From NCBI RefSeq assembly GCF_000250985.1, contig NW_013524646.1, positions 62,001 to 126,000 of the forward strand: a stretch of 64,000 nt of DNA, written 5' to 3'. This stretch comes from Nematocida parisii ERTm1. Its lineage: Eukaryota > Microsporidia. The notes under the pieces are model-generated. The model did not search any database. It saw only the letters and a program-made list of their open reading frames with translations, and was not told the origin of the DNA. This document shows positions 27,971 to 37,376 of this stretch, in pieces; positions within the stretch are counted from its first letter, which is position 1; every line of letters begins with the position of its first letter. The position numbers and the translations under genes were made by a program.

Positions 27971-28768
27971 TTATTCTTGCGTGTAGAATTCAACTGGATC
28001 TTTATCTTCTTGTGAGATGTAAATGTCTGCAGAGGGTAGAAGTTCTTTTATGTGGGCGTATAAAGTTGGAAGAAATCCTCTTTCACTCCTGGAGTGCTCT
28101 AAAATAATCACAGACGCGTTCATTCTCTGAAAGTAGAGTAAGTCGTGGTGGGAGGATTCTCCTGTGATTATTAATGATGGAGAATTAGAGGTACTCCTTA
28201 TACTCTGCTCAGATGTAATGTACTTCTTTAGTATGCGGCTGGATGCACCTGCTCCTATTGAAACACTCACGGGAACTGTTGATAGTGTATGTGTGTCCCC
28301 TAGGACGTACCTTACAGTGCGTATGCCTAATGATGTAGTGAGTGATTTAAGTATGTCATTAATTGGTACTTTATTCTTGTACGTTTGTACATACCCGAAT
28401 GTATTTATGTGCTCTGTTTCTGGGATGAGTGTACTTAGCCAGTGATTTATCCCATTTAATCCTCCATCTAGTGCTGTATGCGGTGAGTATATGGATATTC
28501 TTTTGTTTATACATGTGTACAGTATGGGACTCTCTTGATTTATCTGCTTAAGTGGAGTGAATATTGGTGGATGGTACGCTAAAATTGTTTGCACCCCCTT
28601 TTCAATTGCTTCTTCTAGAACACTTTTTGTTAAATCTATGCAGAGTAAAGCATTTTCTTTTGTATTATCAAATTCTAGAAGAATCCCTGTGTTGTCCCAG
28701 GAACTGTCTGCTCTTTCCTTTGGGAATTCTGATTCTATCGCTTGTGCAAGCTTTTGTATAAATGCCAT
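27971..28768 (-). CDS. NIF3: NIF3-family metal-binding protein
   Basis: This protein of about 265 aa belongs to the NIF3/YbgI family, whose members bind a dinuclear metal centre; the biochemical role is uncertain despite the database name GTP cyclohydrolase type 2. Family marks are DSSWDNTGILLE near residue 20, the LAYHPPIFTPLKQI metal-binding segment, the SPHTALDGGLNGINHWL block, GAGASSRIL and ITGESSHHDLLYF, then a C-terminal LEHSRSERGFLPTL. The ATG at 28768 gives MAFIQKLAQAIESEFP; a further ATG at 28780 would add four residues. It diverges from the small gene at 28800 with 31 bp between starts. Confidence 0.88.
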   Translation of the reverse strand: MAFIQKLAQAIESEFPKERADSSWDNTGILLEFDNTKENALLCIDLTKSVLEEAIEKGVQTILAYHPPIFTPLKQINQESPILYTCINKRISIYSPHTALDGGLNGINHWLSTLIPETEHINTFGYVQTYKNKVPINDILKSLTTSLGIRTVRYVLGDTHTLSTVPVSVSIGAGASSRILKKYITSEQSIRSTSNSPSLIITGESSHHDLLYFQRMNASVIILEHSRSERGFLPTLYAHIKELLPSADIYISQEDKDPVEFYTQE

Positions 28769-28799
28769 GTGCACCTGCAAACAGAAAAATTATTTATTC

Positions 28800-29045
28800 A
28801 TGCAAGAAGAGCAGGAGATGGGAAATACGGAATTGGGAGTGTCTGAGGGAGTGGACAGAATTCTTTCTTCTGGAAGTATGTGTGCGTATAAAAAAGGAGT
28901 TATTTTGGGGTATTTTGACTCTTTAAGCATTAATATGAGCAACCTCACTGGGAAAACAGTCAAACTTTCTCTTTCAGAGATGGAGAGGGTGGACAGAAGT
29001 ATTTTTCAAGAGATTTTCAAGAGGAAGAATCTTCTTGAGTGGTGA
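28800..29045 (+). CDS. Small protein of unknown function
   Basis: This 81-aa open frame starts at an ATG 31 bp from the divergent NIF3 start. It begins acidic and then has a beta-rich centre (SMCAYKKGVILGYFDSLSINM, GKTVKLSLSE) and a helical C-terminus ending KRKNLLEW. The pattern of alternating hydrophobic residues could be a small OB-fold, but no family is recognised. SNU13 follows 66 bp downstream in the same direction. The longer frame starting at 28557 lies inside NIF3 and is not used. The gene is probably real from its position and composition. Confidence 0.5.
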   Translation: MQEEQEMGNTELGVSEGVDRILSSGSMCAYKKGVILGYFDSLSINMSNLTGKTVKLSLSEMERVDRSIFQEIFKRKNLLEW

Positions 29046-29093
29046 AGGACAGAAATTCATTTTTAGAATTTTGGGTTATAACGAAATAACCGC

Positions 29094-29099
29094 AAATTT
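29094..29099 (+). promoter_or_regulatory. AAATTT-like start signal before SNU13
   Basis: AAATTT followed by TTTTATCCCACC leads directly into the ATG at 29112. A partial TAACCCGA-like pair (GGGTTATAACGAAATAACC) lies just upstream at 29073-29091. Confidence 0.55.
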
Positions 29100-29111
29100 T
29101 TTTATCCCACC

Positions 29112-29591
29112 ATGAGCAGAACAATTGACGAGAAACAGCGCCAGAAGAAGGAGAAATCCAGAAAAGAGGAAAAATCCAGGAAGGAAGAAAGACCAGCAGA
29201 GACAAAGGATAAGAAATCAGAAAAAACACATCCTAAAGCAAAACCACTGTGCCCATCTAATGTAACCAAGAAGGTGTACGACCTGGTAAGTCTAGCAAAG
29301 AAGAATCACACACTGAAAGTAGGAGTTAATGAAACTATTAAGAAACTCAACAAAGGAGATGCAGAATTAGTATTTTTAGGAGGAAATGCACTTCCCTTTG
29401 CTATTGTAGAGCCACTGATTGTTCTGTGTGAGAATAAGAACAGAACCTTCTTCTTTGTACCCAGCGTATCTGCACTTGGAAAGGCATGCGGTCTCTCCAG
29501 GCCAGTAGCTGCATGCACTGTAGTTTACTCAGAAGATTCTACCATTAGAAAATTAGTCAGTGAAATAAGAGAGCAAATGATAAATCTTTAA
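29112..29591 (+). CDS. SNU13: L7Ae-family box C/D and spliceosomal RNA-binding protein, SNU13-like
   Basis: This 159-aa protein has the L7Ae/Snu13 fold. It shows the RNA-contacting block LKVGVNETIKKLNKGDAELV, the FLGGNALPFAIVEPLIVLCENKN segment and ALGKACGLSRPVAACTV, close to Snu13/15.5K. In known cells Snu13 binds kink-turns in box C/D snoRNAs and U4 snRNA. The end ACTVVYSEDSTIRKLVSEI fits Snu13 better than Nhp2. The first ~45 residues are a lysine/glutamate-rich extension (KEKSRKEEKSRKEERPAE) absent from typical 126-aa Snu13. No introns are seen in this window, so the snoRNP role may be the main one. NHP2 is a weaker alternative. Confidence 0.82.
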   Translation: MSRTIDEKQRQKKEKSRKEEKSRKEERPAETKDKKSEKTHPKAKPLCPSNVTKKVYDLVSLAKKNHTLKVGVNETIKKLNKGDAELVFLGGNALPFAIVEPLIVLCENKNRTFFFVPSVSALGKACGLSRPVAACTVVYSEDSTIRKLVSEIREQMINL

Positions 29592-29891
29592 TAAAACAGC
29601 CACTGTCCTTGATCTGTTATGATTTTTGATGCACTCTGTGATACTCCACGGGATTTTAATACTTTCCAATTATAATTACAGTATATTCTGATTACTTTAC
29701 AGATATTTTATACTTAAATCGTTCATTTCTCAGTTACTCTATGAATTACTCAAGATATACTGTATTTACTACTGATTACTTATATTGTATGGCTGTTAAG
29801 GGTTATGTCGGGTTATTAATTATTACTTTTCTATTTATACTATAATAAGATTTTTGGGTTATTTATAAAACTCTTTTACAAAATAAAATTA
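29592..29891. other. Intergenic with TAACCCGA units
   Basis: 300 bp of AT-rich sequence containing a reverse-oriented tandem element (29798-29819) and a related TTGGGTTATT near 29853. No gene seen. Confidence 0.5.
29798..29819 (-). repeat. TAACCCGA element, tandem pair
   Basis: AAGGGTTATG then TCGGGTTATTAA: two reverse units at 10-bp spacing, about 75 bp before the start of the large-family gene. Confidence 0.7.
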
Positions 29892-32741
29892 ATGAAAATT
29901 CTTATGAATAAGACAGAATTACACCAAAATTACTCAATTTCACATAAAAAACAAGAATTATATAGAACAATTAGAGCTATTTTCCGTATACTCCTTATAT
30001 TCTTATTATGTGGCGTATTTTATGTTAATTGCACCAAGAATATAGAAGAAATTTATAATACAAATCTTCAAGACTCCAGTAATAAAAGAGCATTTGTAAA
30101 CCCATACGGTTCATTGGGTATGCTAGCTGGATTTATAGATGAATTCTGTGGGTTTATGTATAATAAACGACTGTTTTCAGCCGAATTAGATATGAATTAT
30201 ATTAACTGGGAAAGTAGTAAAGAAGGAATATTCTTTAATGGCAATAATATAGCAAAAGAAAGAGTGCACAGAATTTTCTCAAATGATATGAAAATGTCTT
30301 ACTATTCATATTTATACCATACAGTACTTATAAATATGTTTTATATTGCTAATGACACAGTAAGTATCAGACTAAATAATTCAAATTCAGATCCGGAATT
30401 ATTCCGATTTCTTAATGCTCCCAGTGTGAAACCGCATTCGCATAAGATTATTGCTGCATTATTATTACTATCAGAAGGTGTACATGTGAATATAAAAACA
30501 GAAACAATTGAAAATCAGAGATTCTTGATTATTTCAGATATAAATATATCTGATCAAGTAATTAGTATAAATATATCTGAGGTAATCAAAGATTCTAATG
30601 ATTTACAGGATATAAATGAAGTACTACAGTCAGAGTATAAGAATAAAATAGAAATTATTATTAATTTCTTCTTATACGTATGTAATAACCCGAATATTCA
30701 AGAATTATATGATATTACAGAGACTCCCACAATTGGCTCATTTAATGAAGGCAAATTCATGGACAGTTCTAGATGGCTTATTCAGATTTATATTTATAAG
30801 TACATGAACAGCCAACAAGAAATGATTCAGTTTATAAAAATAGTATACAGTACACTACAAAAAATAATAAAAACGTCTACTAAAAAGAAACTTTCAAGTG
30901 AAAGAATAAATTCAGCTAAAACCCTGCGTAGAAAATGCTTTATACTCACAAAAAGAAGAACTCCTAAAATGTGCCAAGAACTAATCCATATAAATAAGAT
31001 AAATTCTCACATAAACAATACTGATAAAATGAAATTAATACCATTTTCAGAATTTGAAGATGTCTCTAAAAAGAGAAGAATACTTCATTTCTACAGTAAT
31101 AGAAGTAATATAGTAGAACTTGCAAAACCAAAAGATCACAGTGCTGCTGAAAATACTCTTTTGGGAATAATCTGCTGCTTTCTATTTGATGTTAGAACAC
31201 AGGAGTACAATTTAGACCACCTTCCATATATTAAAAGTGATTTAAAAAGGCTTTTTTGTATGCCAGACTCTTCCATTATTAATATACTTAATAATAGAAT
31301 GTACGGAAATTCTTCACTTTCTTATAATTCTAAAAATAAAAAAATCATCCCGGGTAAGAAAATAAGTAAAGAAGCGTACACAGCATGGACTGAGATAATC
31401 CAAAAATTAAATAACAAAGATATCTCATATTGTGATAGTACAAAACGCAGTATATATCCAGGGCTAATTAACCTTCTTTATATAATATCAGAACTTACAG
31501 GTACGTATGAATCAGAAAAGCATCACATTAAGAGTCTACGCGATTCTTTGGCCTGCATATGTAGGGGGTATGATATGCATGAGGATAGTAATGACAGTTC
31601 AGAAGCAGATTCTGATTATTTACAAGAGCTTCATAATTTTGCGACTAAAAATATCACAGAGTACATTACAAAATTCTTTACATCTCTTTCTAGGAATTGT
31701 CTTCCGAAATCAAAACCATCGGATTTTAATCCGTGTGCTATGAAAATACAATTTTTACCATCAAAAGCCATCTGGAAAGGCGGTAAAATAGATATATTCG
31801 GTAAATTGTTCATAAATTATGATTATAATGGATGCACTGATGGGATTTTCATATATTTTAATCCTTTTGATAGTAAAGTGTCTTTAGATAATCAATATAC
31901 TGGATTATTACCAGATACTTTAAACATATTTAAATCCATAAATAATCAAATTAAATCCAGAGATATTCATAATTTAACTGGGCATATGGTTAATCATTAT
32001 ATATCACAAAGGATTAAGCACTTTACACTGCCTAGAGAAGGATTAATTATCGACTTGCCATGTATCGTTTACACCATAGACCAGTTTGACTCTATTAATA
32101 TTATACATATGCAAGGCAAGCTCAGCACATATAGACTTAAATCTGATTTGATCATTTGCCTTAATATACTATTACTTAAAGATACGTCAAATATAAAAAT
32201 GCCCGTTATTTCAGCTATTAAAAATATTCTTAGCAATTACTTTGTCAACAATAAAGACAAATCCGTATCCCTGCCAGGGCCATTAAATACGAATATGTAT
32301 AATATATCTGATTATAGTTCAAATACACCACATGTTTTTGATCTTTCTGATATAACCCGAATGATTAAGTACTTAATATTGCTAAAATCACCAAAATATA
32401 TCATATACTGGATAACATTATACTTGAATAATGATAGATTTTTCTATTCTTACTTTAAACAAGAATTCTTATTTTCTATATCACACTATGAAATAATTTC
32501 ATTATTTGATTGTTTAACAGAAGATGGTACTAATTTGCACAATGTTAATAGGATATGTGATATACTCCCATTACATGTAGAATCAGACGAATATATCAAC
32601 AGGTTTTTTAATGAGGCAGTTTATTCTTTTTTGAATTTTTATTTTATTAGTATATCTTTGTATAGACAATATGATAATATTATAAAGGAGATATTTAATA
32701 CTTTCTCTATATTTTCATCGTATAAATTACTGTTATTTTAA
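29892..32741 (+). CDS. Large secreted-family protein, long member (NemLGF-like)
   Basis: This 949-aa protein has a basic N-terminus then a hydrophobic stretch (~residues 30-46, IFRILLIFLLCGVFYVNC) consistent with a signal peptide. It is the paralogue of the 644-aa protein at 13704-15638, sharing the LLLLSEG block, SSRWLIQIYIYKY, ICCFLFDVRTQEYNLDHL and SLSRNCLPKSK in the same order. It has about 300 extra C-terminal residues with no counterpart in the shorter protein. The sequence is Ile/Asn/Lys/Ser rich, with no catalytic motif or internal repeat. Such large families are expanded in Nematocida, where they are thought to act at the host interface (inference). An ATG six codons in is an alternative start. 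Confidence 0.75.
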   Translation: MKILMNKTELHQNYSISHKKQELYRTIRAIFRILLIFLLCGVFYVNCTKNIEEIYNTNLQDSSNKRAFVNPYGSLGMLAGFIDEFCGFMYNKRLFSAELDMNYINWESSKEGIFFNGNNIAKERVHRIFSNDMKMSYYSYLYHTVLINMFYIANDTVSIRLNNSNSDPELFRFLNAPSVKPHSHKIIAALLLLSEGVHVNIKTETIENQRFLIISDINISDQVISINISEVIKDSNDLQDINEVLQSEYKNKIEIIINFFLYVCNNPNIQELYDITETPTIGSFNEGKFMDSSRWLIQIYIYKYMNSQQEMIQFIKIVYSTLQKIIKTSTKKKLSSERINSAKTLRRKCFILTKRRTPKMCQELIHINKINSHINNTDKMKLIPFSEFEDVSKKRRILHFYSNRSNIVELAKPKDHSAAENTLLGIICCFLFDVRTQEYNLDHLPYIKSDLKRLFCMPDSSIINILNNRMYGNSSLSYNSKNKKIIPGKKISKEAYTAWTEIIQKLNNKDISYCDSTKRSIYPGLINLLYIISELTGTYESEKHHIKSLRDSLACICRGYDMHEDSNDSSEADSDYLQELHNFATKNITEYITKFFTSLSRNCLPKSKPSDFNPCAMKIQFLPSKAIWKGGKIDIFGKLFINYDYNGCTDGIFIYFNPFDSKVSLDNQYTGLLPDTLNIFKSINNQIKSRDIHNLTGHMVNHYISQRIKHFTLPREGLIIDLPCIVYTIDQFDSINIIHMQGKLSTYRLKSDLIICLNILLLKDTSNIKMPVISAIKNILSNYFVNNKDKSVSLPGPLNTNMYNISDYSSNTPHVFDLSDITRMIKYLILLKSPKYIIYWITLYLNNDRFFYSYFKQEFLFSISHYEIISLFDCLTEDGTNLHNVNRICDILPLHVESDEYINRFFNEAVYSFLNFYFISISLYRQYDNIIKEIFNTFSIFSSYKLLLF

Positions 32742-33059
32742 TATAAAATAATTGTTATACAATATTATAATTAAATCCTATTATATTCCATTCTCATATT
32801 CAATTATATCTCGTTATATCCTATTTTATCCTATTATATTATCCCTCCTCACCTCCCCTTTCTCCTATTTTACTTATAATTTTACTGCTGCCCTATTTTT
32901 ATTAATGGATTATTCTTATTAAGTAGAACTTACTTATGTATTGATTAATAAATAAAATTAATAACACGCTATGTAATAAAAGTACTTTAGATTTATTTAA
33001 CTGTAAACAAAGAACCAACTAGCTATTCTTATTTATGTAATGACAATCAGCTATTCGGG
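32742..33059. other. Intergenic, AT-rich with TATT repeats
   Basis: Short slippage-like runs of CTATTATATTC and CCTATTTTATCC type (32775-32870), otherwise nothing; a TAACCCGA element begins at the far end (33052). Confidence 0.5.
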
Positions 33060-33065
33060 TTATAA
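33052..33065 (-). repeat. TAACCCGA element overlapping a stop codon
   Basis: Plus strand TATTCGGGTTATAA. The TTA at 33060-33062 is the stop codon of the secreted repeat protein read on the minus strand. Confidence 0.75.
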
Positions 33066-34190
33066 TTGCTGTGCTGCTCTTATAATATATTTCTTATCTT
33101 GTTCCACTATTAATTTATCATGCTCTGAAGTGTTCATCCGCCCAATCCTGCTGTTTAGCCTGTTCTGTGCGTTTAACAGATTGTTTAGGTATATCTGTGC
33201 ATTCTCTGTCTCAGTGGGTATTCTGGTGACAGATGCAGGTAGTGCAGCAACAGAAACAGGTACAGCAGAGATAGTGGGTGATGAAGTAACAGTAACCGGG
33301 GTTGCAGCTATTTTCTTGGGTGGCTCATATAAAATATCATCTGTATACCGGGATAAAGAAAACGCGGATGGTAATAAAGGCTCTGCAGGAGTGCCATCAG
33401 CACAGAGACAAGGTAACTTCCTCTTCTTAGCCTTAACTGGTATGTGAACTGTTTTACAGCACTTAACCGATACAAACCGTTTTTTTGGTTTTGAATAACA
33501 TACACTTGTTGGGGTTGATGTTACAACGGTCTTATCATTACAATCATCGCCTAAGCTGTCCACTGAAGGTATAGTGCTTACTGTGGTAGGCTGCACTGCA
33601 GGAACAGCTTGTACAGGTGTGGCTTCAACAACAGGCGCGGCATGTACAACTTGTGCTTCAACAACTGGAGTGGCATGTACAACTTGTGCTTCAACAACAG
33701 GAGCGGCTTGTACGGCTTGTACAGGAGTGGCTTCAACAACTGGAGTGGCATGTACAACCTGTGCTTCAACAACAGGAGCGGCTTGTACAGTATGAACAGG
33801 AGTGGCTTCAACAACTGGTGTGGCATGTACAACTTGTGCAACTGCTGGAGCAACTGTTGGTGTGGTTGTTTTATTCGATATTATCTGACAACTTAGGCCG
33901 CCCTGCTCTACCCCACACTCTGGGGCTAGTTTTAATGAATGCCCAGCTAGACTCGTATTTAATACTTCTGGATTCCCCACCTGGCCCATAGAGAAACCGC
34001 CCATAGAAGCGCCCGTAGAGGAATACACACCAAATGGTGGAGCAATTTCATCAGAACCTACCCTTCTAATCATTCCATGTAGCTCGTCAAAGCAATACTT
34101 CCTATCATCTGAGCATAGGGATAAGTCTATGCCTTCACTCGTTAAGGCAGCAATTACCCCAAGTGACCCTAGCATTATAATCGTCTTCAT
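33060..34190 (-). CDS. Secreted cysteine-containing V/A/P repeat protein (spore wall or polar tube candidate)
   Basis: This protein of about 376 aa begins MKTIIMLGSLGVIAALTSEG, a good signal peptide; an upstream in-frame ATG at 34253 would hide it behind 21 residues, so the ATG at 34190 is chosen. About ten cysteines follow in the mature part, including CSDDRKYC near the N-terminus and KCCK and LPCLC after the repeats. The centre (encoded by about 33588-33860) is an array of VVEATPV, VVEAQVVHATP and VQAAP units, rich in Val, Ala, Pro and Thr. The C-terminus is Thr/Ser/Val rich. Signal peptide, an even cysteine number and Pro/Ala repeats suggest polar-tube or spore-wall proteins, but there is no direct family match and the role is inferred. 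Confidence 0.7.
   Translation of the reverse strand: MKTIIMLGSLGVIAALTSEGIDLSLCSDDRKYCFDELHGMIRRVGSDEIAPPFGVYSSTGASMGGFSMGQVGNPEVLNTSLAGHSLKLAPECGVEQGGLSCQIISNKTTTPTVAPAVAQVVHATPVVEATPVHTVQAAPVVEAQVVHATPVVEATPVQAVQAAPVVEAQVVHATPVVEAQVVHAAPVVEATPVQAVPAVQPTTVSTIPSVDSLGDDCNDKTVVTSTPTSVCYSKPKKRFVSVKCCKTVHIPVKAKKRKLPCLCADGTPAEPLLPSAFSLSRYTDDILYEPPKKIAATPVTVTSSPTISAVPVSVAALPASVTRIPTETENAQIYLNNLLNAQNRLNSRIGRMNTSEHDKLIVEQDKKYIIRAAQQL
33588..33860 (-). repeat. Coding repeat array (V/A/P/E units) in the secreted protein
   Basis: Alternating units coding VVEATPV and VVEAQVVHAT with 3- to 6-residue variations. Because the units are multiples of three, all six frames look open across this stretch; only the minus-strand frame with signal peptide is used. 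Confidence 0.85.
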
Positions 34191-34570
34191 GTTTATTATA
34201 GAGGCTGCCAACTTTATAGACTGTTTCAAAATGAAACCATCTGAATAATACACAGAAATTAGACAGGGCTATGAAACAAACGAATCATCACGCACTCTGC
34301 TAATACAGCACCATACGCGCATAGCCCGATATAACCCTAAATATAGAATACTGTACAGCTCGCATAAAAATATCTTATACTGCACTTACTCTGCTAGAAA
34401 ATAATAAATTTTGCCTTTTTTCCTGTGCATGAAAAACCTGACAATCCTTACATAAAACAAAAAGGAGTCCATGAAAAAGCACACTCACAGAGAAATATAC
34501 TTTGAGAATAAGACTAATTACACTGCGTACTTAATATAAAGCATAAAACCCGAAATAATTTTTTTTATCC
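34191..34570. other. Intergenic with TAACCCGA elements
   Basis: Contains a degenerate tandem element near 34325-34341 and a unit at 34545-34560 that ends 10 bp before the CSE1 ATG. No gene seen. Confidence 0.55.
34545..34560 (+). promoter_or_regulatory. TAACCCGA-type element directly upstream of CSE1
   Basis: AAAACCCGAAATAATT followed by a T-run and ATCC before the ATG at 34571. This is the closest example of the element to a start codon and fits a promoter role. Confidence 0.5.
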
Positions 34571-36979
34571 ATGAAAGAAAGTGAAGTATACGAATTACTC
34601 CGGGCATATATTGACCCAGCAAAAACAAAAGAAGCAGAAATTCTGGCACGAAGAATAAATGGTGACACAGAAGAGATCACAGCATTTGTTAAACAGCTCG
34701 GATCTTCACCACCAAAAGTGAAGGAGATTGCTGCGCTTTTCTTAAGACACTCACTCTCGCTTTCTCTCTCCCATAGCGCAATACAAAAAGGAGTGGACAC
34801 GCAGTACTACACAACAATATTCTCACATGTATGCCAGTATATCACACAAGAATCAGAGATAACAGATAAATTATTATACGAATCCATTAGTATTCTGTCA
34901 AATGCACTCACTCTGTCTGATGTACTGCCTGTGATAGAACTAGGCCGGATTACGCAGCCAGATAAAGCAGCTGTTAAAACATTGAATCTTCTCGTAAGAT
35001 ATACACAGAAATACAGAACTAAAGAAAAATCAGATGAATTGTACTTAGAGATAAACCATCTGATAGAAGTGACTAAGACCATATTCCACGCACTGGTTCA
35101 GTATATAATAGCACACCCAGATACAGAAATATCCCTACAGATATACATATGCATATACACAATAATTTACAGTATTTTAGTTCACGACATACCTGATTAC
35201 TATGAAGAAAACATAGAACATTACACAGCAGGCCTTTTCATACCGATAAACAATAACCACCTGAAAAATGTGCATTCAACAGATCCTTTAGTGTGTATTA
35301 TACGCTCTGCGGTGGTTATTCAGATACAAGTGGCAAGTATACTTATAAGCAGATATTCGGATGCGTATGATAGCTTTATGCCATTTACTAGCACAATGGA
35401 TAGGCTATACACTACATCAGAACTGCTCGATGAAGGTATTCAAGTGGAATTCATGAATTACTTACAGGTTCTTCTTAATACGCACTGTAGACTGGATGGA
35501 CAGACGATCTCTACCATACTGAAAATGCTTATCAGTAAGATAGTTGTAGATACAGACGTAGGGACTGTAGAGTACATAAATGAACTACTGCAGGGCGATC
35601 CTACTCTGACCAGAGAAATCTCTGCAGGAATATTAAAAGACCTTCTGGCCAGAGGGGCACTGACTCTTACAGATCTTATTCACCACACTGTACAGCAAGC
35701 ACACGGCGCACCAAGCAAGCTTCAAGTGAGCTCAGTATATATTATTCTGTACCTGATCAGAAGCAAGTACAGGCTGGCTAGTGGCATATACAGTGAATAT
35801 ATACAGCACGCACTACACACGGTAATAAAGGGAGATATTACAAATACCCATGAAGTGCTTGGTATAGCATACGCTATTCTTATACTGGCTGTGCAGTATA
35901 ATATTGCAGGAGGGCTAGAAGACAGAGCGCAGGATATATTCAATGCCATGGATCATTTAGTTACATTAAATGAATCAGCTGAGGTGCCAGAGTATATTCT
36001 GTACATATCAATAGGGCTGGCATACACAGTATACGTGCACAGCAAAAAAAACATTTCATACTCTGCTAGAGTGAACGTGTTTGAGTACTTGCTCCGTACA
36101 ATAAAGGAAGAGTGCAGTGATGGGCCAATAAAAGCCCTCTTCATTTACATGAAGATGCACTATAATGCAGTGAATGCTGCTGGCACGAACTATGCACAGG
36201 ATTCGACAATTCAATGGTTCACAAACAACATATACCCAGCTGTATATAAAATACTACTGAAAAGCACAGAAACTCTTAGTGCAGCATCCATTAAATACCT
36301 TTACGATATAGTATCACTGAATGTAGCATACCACCCACAAAGCATTTCAAATTATAATGAACTGCTTATGTACTCAGTTAACAATAGTGTGTGCGAGTAC
36401 AACGCGTATAATATACTTATACTAAGCATTATTAATATCATCTATGGAATATCGCATTACATTGACATTAGCATAAATATCATCAATAACGAAATTATTT
36501 GGGGGGAGTGTATATACAGTGCAAGCTACCTATACGTCAGTCTGATTAACAGCCCACAGACGGCTGTAAAAGACCTACCCGAAAGAACAATTAAATTCTT
36601 TACAGACTGCATTGTAAATGGGCAATGCGGAACTGTGCCAGTGCAAGTAGCTGGTAAGTATTTAAACGGCGAGGCTGTTAAGTATATATTCAGCCAGAAT
36701 AATAGTGATATTCTACTGCTCAGGTGCATAAGCACACTGGCTAATGAGAGTAATCAAGAGCAGCTCCCGCATATTATAGACAGATTTATTGCCAGGCCAA
36801 TAATTCCTGAGGAAGACACAGCATACGGAATAACTGTCTTAAGGGAGTGTGCAGAGAAGAGTGCCCACAGAAAAAATGAAATTGAAAGAATAATTGAAAG
36901 GCTTCAAACAAGAAAATGCAAAAGAAAAGACGAAATCGATACAATAATGCTACTAGAAGAGATATTTAAACGGAAATAG
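34571..36979 (+). CDS. CSE1: Exportin-2 (CSE1/CAS-like importin-alpha recycling factor)
   Basis: This 802-aa HEAT-repeat protein belongs to the importin-beta superfamily. The N-terminal helices include KVKEIAALFLRHSLSLSL as in the family's Ran-binding start. The segment HDIPDYYEENIEHYTAGLF closely follows the Cse1 QDLPEFFEDNM region, which sets it apart from other exportins. Cse1 exports importin-alpha with RanGTP after cargo release. Helices continue to a basic C-terminus (RLQTRKCKRKDEI). It is shorter than yeast Cse1 (960 aa), mostly through loss from the C-terminal half. Start at the ATG 34571, preceded by an AAATAATTT stretch. The assignment is likely but by pattern. Confidence 0.75.
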   Translation: MKESEVYELLRAYIDPAKTKEAEILARRINGDTEEITAFVKQLGSSPPKVKEIAALFLRHSLSLSLSHSAIQKGVDTQYYTTIFSHVCQYITQESEITDKLLYESISILSNALTLSDVLPVIELGRITQPDKAAVKTLNLLVRYTQKYRTKEKSDELYLEINHLIEVTKTIFHALVQYIIAHPDTEISLQIYICIYTIIYSILVHDIPDYYEENIEHYTAGLFIPINNNHLKNVHSTDPLVCIIRSAVVIQIQVASILISRYSDAYDSFMPFTSTMDRLYTTSELLDEGIQVEFMNYLQVLLNTHCRLDGQTISTILKMLISKIVVDTDVGTVEYINELLQGDPTLTREISAGILKDLLARGALTLTDLIHHTVQQAHGAPSKLQVSSVYIILYLIRSKYRLASGIYSEYIQHALHTVIKGDITNTHEVLGIAYAILILAVQYNIAGGLEDRAQDIFNAMDHLVTLNESAEVPEYILYISIGLAYTVYVHSKKNISYSARVNVFEYLLRTIKEECSDGPIKALFIYMKMHYNAVNAAGTNYAQDSTIQWFTNNIYPAVYKILLKSTETLSAASIKYLYDIVSLNVAYHPQSISNYNELLMYSVNNSVCEYNAYNILILSIINIIYGISHYIDISINIINNEIIWGECIYSASYLYVSLINSPQTAVKDLPERTIKFFTDCIVNGQCGTVPVQVAGKYLNGEAVKYIFSQNNSDILLLRCISTLANESNQEQLPHIIDRFIARPIIPEEDTAYGITVLRECAEKSAHRKNEIERIIERLQTRKCKRKDEIDTIMLLEEIFKRK

Positions 36980-37376
36980 ATGAATAATAAGAAACCTTCC
37001 GTTTATCCAATGGCTCAAAACCAGCAAAATTATCCAGTGCTGCAGAGCAGCAGTAATCGATTTTTGCATAAATAAACGGACTTTGTTTAGGAATAATTCC
37101 TGTCTGGTTAATAATTTCTTCTTATACATATCAGTGACATGTCCAGATTTTTATACCCCAAAGTGCCTAGAAATTAAAATTATTGATTTTTATGAAATAG
37201 ACTGAATGAAGATATACACAGAAATTTCAAGCCGTGGGTTACATCTGTACTAACACCTGCTGATACTCTATCTAATTCAGACCATCTATTATTTATGTCT
37301 ATTTATTAAATTTCAGGCCTTCCCATCTGTATTTCTTTCTTTTTCTTGTGCTTCTTCTAATCCTATACTAACCAAC
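36980..37376. other. Intergenic with a small hairpin
   Basis: About 400 bp without a gene. GCTGC (37039-37043) and GCAGC (37047-37051) form a 5-bp hairpin with an AGA loop shortly after the CSE1 stop, a possible 3' end structure. Confidence 0.4.

Noticed and set aside
33574..33991. Several plus- and minus-strand frames across the secreted-protein repeat
   Set aside because: All frames stay open because repeat units are multiples of three; only the minus-strand frame has a signal peptide and flanking cysteines.
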